Positions 36,101 to 49,400 of a DNA stretch of 64,000 nt are shown here, piece after piece. The translations under genes were made by a program, and so were the position numbers. Source of the stretch: Phytoseiulus persimilis (taxonomy: Eukaryota > Arthropoda > Arachnida > Mesostigmata > Phytoseiidae). The stretch lies in contig CM075104.1 of NCBI GenBank assembly GCA_037576195.1, forward strand, positions 10,112,775-10,176,774. The letters run 5' to 3'. How positions within the stretch are numbered: the first letter of the stretch is position 1; each line of letters begins with the position of its first letter. The notes beneath the pieces are model-generated. The model ran no database searches. It was not told the DNA's origin and saw nothing but the letters and a program-made list of their open reading frames with translations.

Positions 36101-39100
36101 TAGGGAGAAACGCTGATCAGTGCACACTTAACTACAGAGCTCGAAGAGCCGCGAGGACTCGAGCCGAAATCATTAGCGATTCGGTTTTTCTTCCTCACTT
36201 GATACGCCACGCTAACGGCGGCAAATTTTTGTCTGTTCGTGACGGAACCTCATGAGGTTGCTTCTGAAGCGACGGCAGCCGCCTCAGCAGCAGAAGTACC
36301 CCCTGAAGTCGTGAGGATGTCCGCCGCCGCGGTGGTATTCGGCTCGGGATTCGGCAGCTACCGTCGGGGGCCACTCTGCGGAATGCACGGCATCGCATCA
36401 TCAGAAGAAGCTGCAGCATACGAAACGACAGGAGTATACTTCGTGATGATGTTGCCAGAGCAGATGGAGAAGGAAGGTACGCGGGAGCTATCTGTGGCTT
36501 CAGTCTCCCCGAAACTCCCGGTTCGGCCGAGTTTTTGGGAGGAGGAAATTTTCGGAGTAATCATATCCAGATCATTTCTTGTCAGCAGAGAATTCGCCGG
36601 ATCCGAGCGCTGCCGGAGGAAACCGATCGAAAGACCATGCATTGCTCCTTTCGGTCCGGATGAAGAACTCCCAATTTCCAAGTAGACATCAACAGTCAAA
36701 TCTCGAATTTGTGGCCGCGGCCGATGTTGGCGGAAGGGTTGTTCGTAGCGTGGAGGAAAACGCGTTCTCCCTCCGCCGTCGACTATGGTCCAAGAGGCCG
36801 CCGAGCGGCTTCACATTGTGTCCTCATGCGCGCTTATAATTATCAAATGACTCTACAACTTTTTCTGCTCTTTCTTCCCTTCTTCTGAAGTCACCGCGGA
36901 GACGAGCAGAAAAAGCATCTGAAGATGATAACCTCTTGGCTCGGACTGTCCACCAGCAAAACCCCAGCCGACAAACCACAATGACGGCACTGTTTTGTTG
37001 TGCAGCGACAGCTCGATGAGCGTCGCACTTCTGAACTCAATTTCGGCGTCCACCCCAGCGGATTCTCGACTATATGAGCTCGCCATGTTGGAATAGCCGT
37101 TACTAGTGTTGCAGATCGCGTGGTTCGTCTTCTCGCACATTGTGAGATCACTAGCACTTCAAGAATCTCCGAACATGAATCTGACGATGACGCGGAGCGG
37201 GCTACAACAGCATCGGCCGGGATCGTCCCAATCGCGCAGTCAATCGTTTCAATCCAACTCTGATGGTAGATCGGCTTCTCTCTGGAATGTTCGCGCGTGG
37301 GCAAGACCGGCAGAACCCGACCATTCTGGAAACCGGTCCGATGATGACGAACGCTTCCACAGATACCCGCGATACCCATGTCATGGTCTCCTCACATTCT
37401 GTGGCTCCCAGCCTCAGGCCGTAAGTGAACGAAACTCAATCCAAGTTCGGGAGGGTTACATCTTCGGTCGCGTTGGGACATTACGTCGACATCGTCGTCG
37501 TTCCACCTCTTTGTAACAGACTCGTCGTTTCCATGATTCACGAACGAAACCGGCCGAAGTGAACGCATTGTACCGTAGGTTCCCACCGGAGAAGGTTTTT
37601 TCCTTAACAACCCACATGACGGCGAACAACAGTCAAGCTATACATGTTCTGCCGAGAAGCGCAAGGATCCGAAGAGAAGAGCAGAAATATGAGGAGGAAA
37701 AGAATCGGAATCGACCGCCGCGCCGTTCGAGCCAAGGGATGAGTTTTCGGCTTTCGTATAAGAGAAGTCAAGGAAATCGTAGCGTTTTGGAGTTAGCGCT
37801 TCGAGACACGCTGCTAAATTTCGGCTTGACAAATATCTTAGGCTTGTGTCTTCCACAGCTGTACTCGATGCGACATTACAGCGGCGTTGTCAGTTTGCCC
37901 ACTATCAGGAATCGAGTAGAGCCCGTTTTCAGCCCAGAGTGAATAATCAGATCACTTGATGGAATTAGTGCTGCCCAGATCTGACGGAACAGACAGAAAA
38001 TATTGTGACAGCGCTGCAGAAGTATCGAATGAAGCATGAGATACCAGTTTATCGAAAGGATGAGCAAAAACGACCGCTTCAAGTCGAATGCCGGGGTACC
38101 GATCGGAGCAGGTGTTTTCAGAACCCGCATTCGGGAGATGAAGTTTCGTTGAAACTGTTCCTCCAAAAGATGACAGAGACGAAAGAGAGAGAGACAGAGA
38201 TTCGATGGTAATCGAGACAGTTCCTCTACTCAGAAACATTGGGACTGCAAACTCATGATCACGCTCGGTAATACGCCCATCATCAAAACCATTAGGCGAC
38301 TCCTACAGAGTAGGTCGGAGGGAGCGGTCCCTCCTTGAGAGATACCATTCACGGCGGAATGCGTCGGCTCAATACGCCCTCACCGACAAACGAGGTGTCG
38401 GACGACGACATCTGGGTGGTCCACTTTACTGAAGCAGCGAGAGAAAAAGTAGGAAGATGAGGAGGACAACAAGCCGGACCACACACCAATACTCGGTGAT
38501 CATGAGTTCCGATTGAGCTTGTCGTACTCGCGGCGAGGAATTCTTCGCTGTCGTCCCGCCCCGGCCGTCAGCGACTTCCTCGTGGTCTCGACGAGTGTCT
38601 GCCGTCAACACAACACGGAGTCATACAATCGCTGGATTGGAGAGGTCGAAGAGAGAAAAGCCCCGCCGGACGCAACAGCAGCTGAGACCGAGCCTCTGGC
38701 CACGGTGAATTCTTTCATGATCATAACTCCACATGTTGGAGTCCCTCCGGCTCGGATTAGGAATGAAGCACGTCGACGCTTCACGCGTCGACGAATCAGT
38801 AACTACCCCCTGTGCTCCTCGGAAGAGAATCTCCGGGGCCCTGATCGATTTTCCCCTCCCCGAGTTTCGCGAAACAGCCGCCCTGGCCAAGGCTTGCGAT
38901 CGGATTCCCCGTATGCTCGATTGTGCGGGGTACGTTCTTCATCAGAACCGACCGCATCAAGTAGACGAGCGAGAAGCGCCATGGAAGAAGAAAGCGCAAA
39001 ATCTTGGACACACAAAACGTGCGGGAAGTGCGATCACGGAACGGATCACCGGTGAAGGACTCACCCGCGCGGACCCCAGTAATGTTTCGAAGGCCCCTGT

Positions 39101-42100
39101 CGCCGGCGCGCGCCATATTACAAGTCGTGTTTTCGACGTTGTTTCTTCGCTTCTTGATTTTTCGCCTGAACTTTCTCCTCATCGGATGTCGGCACGGCCG
39201 TCAAAATCCACTTCAGGCCGCCTATCATTGATTGGAATTCGGGCCAGAAAAAGAAGGTCAACGAATCGAATCCACGATATCTTTGTGTTAACGCGCCATT
39301 CATCCGGTCTACCGCCATCGGGCTCGGTACCATCAGCCGTCCTAATGAAACGTTCTCCTACCCCTTTTGATTGAGCGATGTTTCACTGCAACGTAGCAGA
39401 GGAACGACCAGAGGCGAAGTCCGCCCCGGGATCCAACTTTTCATAGATGGACGATACTGAGGCCAAAGGACAACGCCGGATGGACAACCTGACGGAAACG
39501 GCGCTCCGCCATCGTACTCGAGAAGCTGAGGTGTCACCCTGTCGTCATAATACTCGTTGACAACGTTGTTGCCGTCACGAGATAGGAATCCAATTCTTCA
39601 TCTCTTCCTACGAAGCAAGATGTCAGCAGCAACTTTATTTTGATTGAAATCCGATCTCTGTTTTGGTGTCTTCCAACTGAGTGCGACTCAGGAACGTGTC
39701 TAGTTCCATGACCTGTCACAGTCAGGGATTCTTCCACAGGACAGCTGCGACGCCCGGGCACGTCCAATGTCCATCGAGAGGGTTTACAGTGAGATGTCTC
39801 CAGAGCAGAGCCAGCCCCGCGTCAGAATCGAAGGGACAATCGCGAGCTCCAGTGTGGCACCAGGGCATGGCGGTTGCTGAGAATGGGATCGCACCCTTCC
39901 TCATTCTGACGCGTCTCAAGAGAAAAAATATTCAGAAAGGAGTTTGCTGGCTAGGCCATCGAACTCTGACGTATTTGTTCACCTCCAAAACAGGAGCGGA
40001 ATACAAATGACTTGACGGATAGCAATCGGATTCCAGTGGAATTCCCGAACTCGAAGCATATCAAAATAATGAGAGAGAAAAAAATCTATGAAAACGAGTC
40101 GGCAAAGCTGATGGTGAGAAAGTTCGTCTTGTCGCTGCGACGCTGTCTACGTGACAACCGGTGCCTCGCTCGTGAACGCTGTCATAGTCGAAAGAGTTGA
40201 CGCAAGACGCAGTCCGAATCGATCTTGATACGACCGGCATTCATTGTTCCATCCACAACAAGAGAGAAGTTTGTCCCCGCATTCCATTCGAGATCTGTCC
40301 GCCAGCCTTATTTACGCGCATTCCGCTGACAGAGTATCAGGGATTACCCGTTCCCGTGCCGACGATCATGGAAATATTTTCTCGTCCACGTTTCTCGCAA
40401 TCGCAATTCTCGCTTTCTGCGTAGGTCCACTCCCGTCGCCGTTGTCTCACCGAACGGTATCCTGTCCGGTTTCGTATGGTACTTTGCTGCGGTTTGCTGT
40501 AAGCAAAGTTCACTCAATGTCGACGTTTTGCAGAGATAAGTAAGAGGCAAAGATGGTCAAGTCGGCGGTTGCGATGACGATGATGATCTTGGCGGACGAA
40601 GCGGCTGACCGAGCGGCGAGTTAGCCGGCCGGACAGCTCGTCGCCGGGCCAGTGTCTGCCTGTTGAACAGTACGGGAGCAAGCAAGAAGGCAGGCAAGTT
40701 GTTATCTGTGGAATGCAGTCGCAATCCTGAGACGTAGTCGTGGGTTAACACGAGAACCAGACCTGGCCGCTATCGAGACGGCTCAACCATCCGAATATAC
40801 GCGCCATTCCTTAGTACTAGTCTCAACTGATGTTGACCGCGTTAGAATTTGTTGAGCACGTATCGTGTTCGGGGACGAAATTCCAAGAATATTCGCCACG
40901 GACGATGTCTCCTATCAATGACCTTTCCACAACTTCTCTCAATGCGTTTCTGATCCACAATCTTCACTGTCTTCACCGTCATTACCATACAAGATGAGTC
41001 GGCGAAGACCGAAGGTGGGTTGTGGACCTGGCGGCTAACAGAAAGACACCGAGAAGATTGGAGAACTTCGAATGAATCGGTGTGCACTTATGTGGACAGT
41101 GGCGCACATTGTTTGGAACTGTCTCGAATATCGAATCGAATACACATCTGCTGCTGGGCCCACTGGCTGGCTGGTCGGTCCGCCGGCCAGCCGGGTGGCT
41201 CGAGAAGGTATCGGCGCGCAGAAGAAGAAAAATAAAATGCATCGACCGATTACATAGGAATGCCACAGATTCGCCAAAAGCGCGAACGCCAGTCAGTCAG
41301 CCACGCTGCCAGACAGGCGAGCATCCAGCGATCAAGCAAGAAGAAACCCGAGGCTCAAAGAACCGAGAGAAGGAACAAATCGTTGCCGACAAAGGCCAGA
41401 ACGTCAAATATGTGAGAAAGATTCTTGAACGGCGAGCGGAGAGCCCTCCAATTCGGCGTGCGAGCCTGAAGTCGTTGCTTTACGTCCTGCGAACAACGAG
41501 ACGTCCTCTCTCGATTTGCCCCGCTACGTACGGAATATGCTCGAAACCGACGTGTCTTGACACGCACTGATTTTCGCAGCGCCTCCTCCTTGATGCCCCC
41601 TTTTCGATACACGAGAGTACATTTTCAACACGTATTCAGATCATAGAGGGGGTTCGAGCCAGCACACCGTGCCTGGAAAAGCAAGAAGTTTCACACTGTT
41701 CTCGGTAACCCCCCCCCCCCCCCTTCTTATAGAGTACCGGATCAGGGTACTTCAAAAGCCGCTCCACTGAAATAGATTGCAACGCTCCTCGGAATGCGAA
41801 CATCGTCGCTGACATGATCATGGTTCCGGACTTTTCTCTCCGCGCTTCTACGAGTCGAAGGCGTCCTGGTGATCGACGCAGATCGCTCGTTTGGTCTTCG
41901 TTGGAACACAGAGATCGCCGTTCAGAGTGTCTCGGTGAACGCGTGTTTTAAGAACTGCGGTCGGCGAGAAATCACTCACATCTAGAATTACAAGAGCAGC
42001 GATGGGTCCCATGACGAGCTCGCGTCCATACCGGATCGATCGGTTGATTGCTTCTAGTGAGCCAGCAGAGAACAGGCCATGAAATCATCGACCAACTGAT

Positions 42101-45100
42101 CGCTGTCGTAGTTCCTTTTGCGGTTGGTATGTTCGCAGCTCTTCGAGGCTTTTCAAGCGAAATGGCTGCTTTTACGTAGAGCCTCGCGTTCCAGTAATCA
42201 AACGCTTGGGATGGTTCGACGAAATGCGTCTCCAGAAAACTTGTTATGCTCCTGTCTCTTGACTTGACAAGTGCATCGGACCAGCGACTTCTCCTGATGG
42301 TGCTGCTGCGTTCATACTCTTCTATTGACTTCGACCATCCGAACAGGTGAAATCAGAAGCGAGTTTAGAGGTCGGATCTTCGACAGTTCGGGTACCGGAT
42401 CATGCATGTGATTCGCAGGGCGTTCCCTCCAAAACCCCCAGAACCCCTGCGTCAGAAAGGCTGGACGTTCATCGCGGCATTTCGGTCGCGAATCCGCGGC
42501 GTGATCGCGTTCTTTGTTGCCGAAAACTCGCAGTGAATAGTGGGGAGAGGGTGAAAGGGTAGAATGTACAGTTGCACGAAATGTACAGGGATAGAACATA
42601 TAGTCTATAAGCGTCTGGTTCAGGCAGTAGCGTTGGCAGGTCCTTGCTCAACTTACATTCTGACGGGAGATACATTCTGATGCAGAATACGCTTGCGTAG
42701 AAAGAGGAAGAGTTGGCTCACATTTCAATTCGTTTCAATATCACTGACCGCTCGCACCGTCGACTCGAGGCTTGCTCTCGGCCGATCGCTCCCAGTCTTT
42801 GTTATCCTTCAGGTCAAGTCGATGTCACGGAATGTTAAAGTGGAGTCGTTGTTCAACTTGAAGGAGAATTCAGCGGAGCTTCAGAACCGTTCTCGTCATG
42901 AAAAGTCGAAATCCCAAGAAGATTCGTGGGTCTCATCGCGGCCGTCCAGGCGACATCATCGGACGATAATCATTGGTGGTCGCGGAGTTCTCCGCCTCCG
43001 AGCCGACACGATGATTCCCAAGCCCAACGAAGAAGCGACACGCGTCTCATGTGCAACACGCAGCGTGTTGAACGCGGATGTCATTCTAGAACCGAATTTC
43101 GGGGCGAGAGGATGGCACCGCGTGTACCTAGGCGTTATTATTCATGCAGTCGCTAATGTCTCATGACGGCTTTGTTAGCCACTGACTGCAACAGTGAGTA
43201 AACAGACCCGGCAGCAAGCCAGGGATCAACTGCTATGAGCCAGTTGCATGATCGACTAAGTCTGTCAAGCCCTCAGTTTGTTCGTTCAGTTCGTTCGGTG
43301 GCTTGCTGGCAAGCCCGCCAGTCAAGCAGTGAGTGAGAGCCGGCGACCGTAGACTGTTGTTGCGGTGGAATTCCACGCCAGCGAGGAATGCAAGGTCGTC
43401 GAAGCGCCAAGACTCCTCGAACGTATACAGAAACGAACGAAGCCGCTAGCAGTCGGCGTAGCGGCCAGAACAAGCCTATTACTGCTGCTAAGCCAGCGAT
43501 GCACAGCTGACAGCTAGCCGTTAACGAAGTTTGCGAATCATAGAGGAATTCCTCTGCACGCCTCCGCGCGAGGAAACAGCGCCTCAAATCCAGTCCGAGC
43601 GGATCGTTCCGTCCAGCTTGAACGGTCAACGGACTCTCGCGGGAAACGCGGACCCCGGACACGAAAATGTCGCAGGATAGAGAAACGAACCACGATCACA
43701 GAGTCGGAAATTCGGAAGCACCGACAGCAGTATGCCATGCCGGAAGGGTGCACCGTCGTGTCTCGCATCGCTGAACACTGAACGCGAACGGCTTTAATGA
43801 TCAAAACAAGAAAATAATATTTCTGACACTCATAATAATGTGCCGGGCTGTCAATGCTGACAGACCTTCTGTGTCGAGGCACCAGAACCGGGCAGGATTC
43901 AGATCCAGGAGTTTCCTGTGGGACTCGCTGTACTCGGCCAAGCTCCTCCACTCGAAAACTTCGAGCTTTGCCATTGAATCAAGACGAACGCGGCAATGTT
44001 CAACGAGTGGCGAGCGCTGTAGAATCTGAATCCGAATCTAGTGGCTCCGAAGGCTGAAGAAGTAACGAAACAGTGAAAGCTCACGGCTCTTGAGATGCTT
44101 GACGGCAGACGCTCAATCGTTCGGTTCCCGTTCATGTCGATTGAGTTTTACAGCGTCTTATGTCACTTTCGTCGATTCTCGCTCACTCCTTCACGCCGTC
44201 TTTGATTCCGATCTTCGGGTTTGTGGAGGATTCCGACGAAGCCTGAGTTCAACGCCGGAGGATGTTTGCCTCCAATCGCTGAGCTCCGAGCCTTCTGCGG
44301 GATGCTGCCGGTCGGCCGCGAGATTTTTTGAGGAGTTCTGTGGTCACATTCTGTTCGGGATCGCGCTTCGTGCATTTGTGTATGGGAACGTTCCACCTCA
44401 GCTGCCGATGACGGCGAGATCTCTGTGTGAGTGTTCCCACAATGCCTGATACGACGAGTGTTCCTTTAAGCTTCGGAATGATTTCGTTCGGCCTCGTAAG
44501 CCGAAGGGGAATGTCCTCTAGCGATCGATTGCGTACCATGTCGGGTTGTGAACTACTGTGATAGGCTCAAAATTCTCGAAACAAACGTCCCTGCTCCAGT
44601 GGAATCTTCGTGGATTACTTTCGATCCCTCAATCACGTCGGCTCATCCACTCCTCGTCGACGAGCTTGGATTCGGGATCTCCCGAACGTTCCACGATCTC
44701 CGAAATCTAGGAGGAATCGGCGCCCGCGTGCGCACGATCGAAGCTCAAGAGTCCACGGGCTCGCCTCGGAGACGGTGATTTTAATCATTATCTGCTCATC
44801 ACGTATATTGGCGGTAACAGTGGCTCAGTGTGTGATGTGTGTGTTTGTGTGCGTGTGTGTCTGTGTAGCGTGTGTGCGCAATCCGCAGGGAAGAAACACG
44901 GGAGCAACATCACACAAGAACCAGGCCATCGACGTCCACACGAAAATCCATCCAAGCAAGCAGGGAGGCAGGCAGGCAAGAAGTCCGCCAACCGAAAGAT
45001 GAAAAGGATGGGGATGGAAAGGTAGATACGAAACGCACAGCGTTGTAGTCTCGATGTGATTGCTGCGTTGACTGAATTCCGACGGTGAAGTCATCTAGGT

Positions 45101-45718
45101 GCAGAAGAGGAGCTCTCCTCTGCGATGGTAGAGGTTCTCCGCACGAGAGCGCTCGAAACCGCCACCAGGACCTCACCGCACGCACTGTCTGAGCGTAGAA
45201 GCTCAACGATAAGCCCAGCGGCAACCTGTGGCATCCGTCCCGCAGTTCCGAGAATCGGAAACATTCTGACCTGGCTAGAATAACATACGCTCTACCGTTT
45301 TGGAATGAGGAGGACCATGATGATTCCTACAGAAACCACGGGAGACACTGCGAAACGGGGCGCACATGTCTCTTGATCGAGAACAACCAAAGACGGGTCA
45401 TTGGAATTCCGAATTCAGACTCAATGGGGAAGTAGGGCTCGAGAGGAATACCCTTGGTCGACCACGCTGCATGTCGAAGGGAACTTGATTGCCCTGTTCG
45501 ACTAACTGTTGGCGCCGCCGCAGCAGCATCAGATTCACCAACTACCGGGAATACGCTTTGTTACGCTGGAAGCTGGACAGGATAAGTAACACATACCGGT
45601 CGCGGGGATCGACCCAGGTCGTTGCTCGGTTGACGTGATCGATGAAATAGGTTCTGCCTTCGAAGTCGCGGCCCACGTCCCATCCGTTGGGTAAAGGCAA
45701 ACTCCGCCGCCTCGGCAT
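27186..45718 (-). CDS. kibra: KIBRA (WWC family) Hippo-pathway scaffold
   Basis: Coding exons in transcript order are 45718-45597, 30345-30236, 29966-27997 and 27869-27186, giving 961 residues with all phases exact. WW1 (about 7-39, [20 protein letters not shown]) has both tryptophans. WW2 (about 55-88, [18 protein letters not shown]) has isoleucine in place of its second tryptophan, as is usual in this family. Long coiled coils follow (about 90-430). A C2 domain lies at about 538-668 ([19 protein letters not shown]). The conserved C-terminal region contains [17 protein letters not shown] and a leucine-rich segment corresponding to the aPKC-binding area of relatives. KIBRA acts at the apical cortex with Merlin and Expanded to activate Hippo signalling. 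The ATG just before PRRRSLPLP matches the start of vertebrate homologues. Intron 1 is about 15.25 kb. Confidence 0.95.
30465..30489 (+). repeat. (GTCC)n tetranucleotide tract
   Basis: Five to six near-perfect GTCC units lie about 120 bases from the 3' splice site of KIBRA intron 1. Similar tetranucleotide-rich DNA recurs in the intron and beyond it. Confidence 0.8.
36853..37140 (-). other. Open frame with coding-like composition inside KIBRA intron 1
   Basis: A 95-codon ATG-started minus-strand frame ([19 protein letters not shown], later [18 protein letters not shown]) has third-position GC bias like the confirmed genes. A second minus frame (36358-36699) and a plus frame (36239-36685) are also open next to it. 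No domain is recognised, and there is no splice evidence or promoter. It may be chance, a nested gene or an unannotated alternative exon. Confidence 0.18.
41709..41723 (+). repeat. Poly-C tract (15 bases)
   Basis: The second of three long C runs in the window, inside KIBRA intron 1, directly followed by TTCTTATAG. Confidence 0.9.
44822..44880 (+). repeat. Imperfect TG/GTGTGC dinucleotide repeat
   Basis: A TG-rich tract interrupted by A, C and T substitutions, in KIBRA intron 1 about 700 bases from its 5' splice site. Confidence 0.85.
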
Positions 45719-46054
45719 CCTCAATCCACATTCAGCACTCTATTTGATCAGGCTGCCAGTGCTTCTTCGGCTTTTCGAAGCCATGCGAATCACTTCGGCA
45801 GCACTCAGCGCCGACGACCGCACGGCACTTTCTCGACGTGAGAGACACTGAATTATCCCGAGTTGCAGCACGCACTCCAACTAATCGTCGTACGGAACAG
45901 CTCCGGTCGTATCGACTTTCTTCAGCTGAAGGCAGTGCGGGTCGAGTCGCAAGACGTCAACAGTTGAGCATCAGACGTTGTTCCCGTGCATTCCAGAGCT
46001 CGTCGCAAAAAATCAGTGGCTTGCTGGTCGGCTGGCGAAGTACACTATCCACAC

Positions 46055-46489
46055 ATGCGTACGCTCACACCGAAGCTCCTACTGAGTGTAGCACTTGCAA
46101 TAATAGTATCCTCGGCAGCGACGGTAACAGCAGCAGCACTAACACCAGCAGAGCAAGCAGCAGCAGCACTAACACCAGCAGAGCAAGCAGCACCAGCGAA
46201 AATAGTCACAGCAGCAGCCGCACCACCAGCAGCAGGACTGTCGACGAAAACGACGACGACGACAACGACAGACAGACAACAGTCAGTCCTACTCTACCAG
46301 CAGCGAATGCCGTCGCTGCCGCTGCTTGTAGCGGCGGCAACCGAAAGCCGTCGCCATGTTGAATTCCAAAGACGTGACGTCACGGACGCACTCACTCACC
46401 CGCTTACTTGCTCACACCGGAGCAGCCACCGCAGCCGCGGCGGGATGTTCCTCTCTTTTTTTCGTCAGTGGCGAGAAGGTCGACGTTGA
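46055..46489 (+). other. Open frame with signal-peptide-like start over a CAG repeat
   Basis: An ATG at 46055 opens a 144-residue frame beginning MRTLTPKLLLSVALAIIVSS. This looks like a signal peptide, followed by alanine/threonine repeats (two copies of AALTPAEQA) encoded by the CAG/GCA repeat. It lies about 340 bases upstream of the KIBRA start on the opposite strand. The rest has no domain and the hydrophobic start could be accidental, so it may only be 5' flanking or leader sequence of KIBRA. Confidence 0.2.
46127..46226 (+). repeat. CAG/GCA triplet-rich repeat with a duplicated 27-30-base unit
   Basis: The string GCAGCACTAACACCAGCAGA occurs twice in tandem within a CAG-rich block, with more CAG and ACC triplets after it. 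A GAC-triplet stretch follows near 46245. Such DNA is prone to length change. Confidence 0.85.
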
Positions 46490-49400
46490 TGATGACGACA
46501 ACGACGACAACAGCTGCCGCGGCGGCGGCGGCGCAGCGCTTCTTTTTCGCGTTCTCTCTCTCAACAACGGTCGGACATGAGCGCCAGCACCAGCTCCAGT
46601 ATCGCTCGAGCACCCGATCTCGAGTCGACCCGGCTCTAGTCGAAGAACACCAGTCCGACCGCGGCCGCACAGCCTTCAGCAAGCGGGCGTCGGCATGGCT
46701 CGAACGACCGATCTGGCATGAACGACGAATGGGGTTCGGGATCGGAGACGCGAGACATTCCTCTGCTGATTCCAGCTGTCTCTAGCCCGTTCTTTCTCGA
46801 AAGCACGAACAAGGTCAACGCTTTGTTGAGGGATGAGTCCGCTGAAGATTTGAGCTCGACACAGTCACTGCTATCTTCGACGGATCACGTCACCATAGAA
46901 TCCACGGATGCATTTCCTTTTGCGCCCGAGTCGCGACGTCGCTCCTCCAGACTAGTCCGCGGAAATCTTCTAAAGCCAACAAGAGATATGCCACTGCATT
47001 TCCCAGTGCCCCACTCCGTTTTCCATTACACAGAAACTCTATCAGTCTTCAGGGCGCGCTTCAGAGTGTGGACTCCGAGGTTGCAGGGATCTTCGAGTCA
47101 TTCTTCGGTGCGCATTCCGCCGTCTGGGAGTGCGGGGGAAGGGGAGACGTGTTTCCACGTCGAGCGTTTGAAACTCTACTCCGATCCTCCTTTATTGATC
47201 CTCCTTTCTCCCTCATGCGACCCCCGTCGACTCGGGCTGAAATTCTCAAGGTCAGAGCGTAGCGAGGGACTCTCAATATCTCCATCAAGTGCCACGCTTC
47301 CTCACCCGGATCCCTTTGCTCTTTCATTTTATACGGAGCGGAAAAAGAACGCTCTCGCTTGAATCCCCCTATCCTGATCAACCGCATTCCAGTTGAGCTC
47401 AGATGCTCGAGCAAACCGAGTGTGGGTCGGAGCAATTCAGGAGTCGCTGCCTTATCTGGAACGATTCTTATGCAGTCGACGAGTGAAAATAGTTCGAATC
47501 GAACTATGTCACCTTCGTATTAAACCTTCCATCGGAAAACAATATCGAGTTCTCTCGCAGCTCGCTCTTGATCAGCCCGCCGCAATCCACAGTTGTCCCA
47601 CATCCACTATATGTAGTGTTGATGACTAAGTATGGGCTCCAGGAATTTTATCACAATCTCCGCCGACGGGTCGCTCGGCCGCTGCCTCGAATAATTCTGC
47701 CGTGAGCAACGAATCAGAACGCGGGGTCGTTCAATGATGGTTGACGTTCCAAAACGCCCATTGTTGAACGTCAGTGGGCTCATTGACTCTCAAGTTTGAG
47801 GGTGTTTCACCAGCGTCATTCAAAAGCGAGGCGTCATATTCGGCGTATCGTCTCTTCCTCTCGTGTTTATCTTAGCTCTCTAGTGCCGGCATCATCAAAC
47901 GCGAACCTCGAGCTCCGACGGAGGACTCGCCACCGACGGGGCTTTCGGTACGAGACTCAGAACGCGGTCGCTTCAGGGTGATTCAGAGCCCAGAAGGTCG
48001 AAAGCTTGCGAGTAGACGCCCTGAGCCGAGTCTACCGAGATGAGGACTTCAAGAACCCGCCTTCGACGCGTGCATCTCTTGTCTCGGGGAAGATGGAGTG
48101 CAAAGATGTGATGATCTTGGCCGAGGCCCGCCCCACCCTCCGCAGGGGCAGTGCGATGACTCTCACCCAGCACTGAGAGTTTCGTTCTTCTTCCGAAAAA
48201 TCTTCGGAAGACGACCGGAATATTCGTTACAAAGATTTTCGCGGAAGATTAGGGGCGAGTGAATAAGTCTTGAACTGTTTCGATCGAGCTGAACCCTCCG
48301 AGACCCGAACACATGATGAGCGTCGCCGCCTATCGTTTCGCACAGCAACGATTCCAGAGACGCTTGAGCAGATTGTGGGAGGCCCGGGAATGTGTGCATG
48401 GCAGAAATCTCTGGAATGTTGGCTGTCATGGGCCTCATGCAGGCGGGCGGGCGGGTGAGCGGGCGGCTGGCTGGCTGGCCAGGCAGCTAGGAGTTACAAA
48501 TTGCATAACACACACTCTCACACACAAAGAAATTTCAGACATTTCGAACGGGTGGTAATCGCGGAAGAGGCCTCCGCGTTGTTCTGCTGATGCGCTGGGA
48601 ACCTCTCCGCAGGGCTCTCATCACTTTCGACAGTCTGAGGAGTTGTGAACCCAGATCAGAATCGCTCAACAGCTGGCGTGTTTTACGGGCTGGGTGGCTG
48701 GTCTTTCGGTCGGAGCTGCGGCGCTTCCCGCGCTCTCGAAAGTTGTTTGGCTCCATCCATGGAATCTTCTCTAACCAAGAGCTCCGATTTCCACCAGAAC
48801 CATCGCGGGAGGATTCCGCGTGCGAGCTTGCTCGCGTGCGTCCGTCCTAACCTCCCACAGCAGGGATGACATTCTCGAGATGTCGAAGCTTTCGAAACGG
48901 AGGCGATGTCGATCTCTGCGGCGACCACGGGGCCGGCGCCACGGGATCACGAGTACTTCAGCGAGCCGAGTGCATGGAATTCTTCGCGAGCCGACGAGCG
49001 TCGGGTCTGAGAGGGTTACTTTGGTGCCATTCCGACGAGCTGATGCTGATCAGCGATACGATCACTCAAGAACCATGGAAACCGTGGACTCGACGCAACT
49101 CGGAGCTGTCTCGCGTGTCGACTCATCACACTACCCGGGAGACCCTGTGTTTCTACATCGGGTCGGAATCGTTCCGCCACCGTCATAAAAATATTCTGCA
49201 ACTGATTTTGAGTTGTCTCTCCTGAGATCAATCCCCATCGAACAATCGGCTCGTAACTTGATGAGGATTTGGACAGTCGGAGTCCGACATCTGCTCCCGT
49301 GGATTCTTCGGCTCCCCCAGACAGGGCGGCTCAGGGAATAACTCACAAAGAGCAATGTTTCAACGATTGTTTAATGCCGGTCGCGAGCAGCGTCTAGTCA

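Larger units (their letters stand above)
30346..45596 (-). other. KIBRA intron 1, about 15.25 kb
   Basis: The intron runs from a GTATGT donor directly after the first WW domain to an acceptor reading gttccag before [10 protein letters not shown]. The phases (2 to 2) match exactly, so the join is secure despite its length. Inside are low-complexity tracts: GTCC repeats near 30465-30489, CTGG/GGCT-type strings near 31880, 41160 and 43300, a TG-rich tract at 44822-44880 and poly-C at 41709. Many 60-200-codon open frames occur on both strands (for example 38733-39374 plus). None has a recognisable domain or a complete splice structure. No nested gene could be supported; the best candidate is listed at 36853-37140. 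Confidence 0.75.

Noticed and set aside
38733-39374. 213-codon plus-strand open frame, among the longest in the window outside KIBRA
   Set aside because: The opposite strand is open over the same stretch and no motif is visible; frames of this size arise by chance in 64 kb at about 50 percent GC.
47470-47520. Short palindrome around AGTTCGAATCGAACT, considered as a tRNA T-arm or operator
   Set aside because: No acceptor or anticodon stem could be built around it; isolated short palindromes are common.
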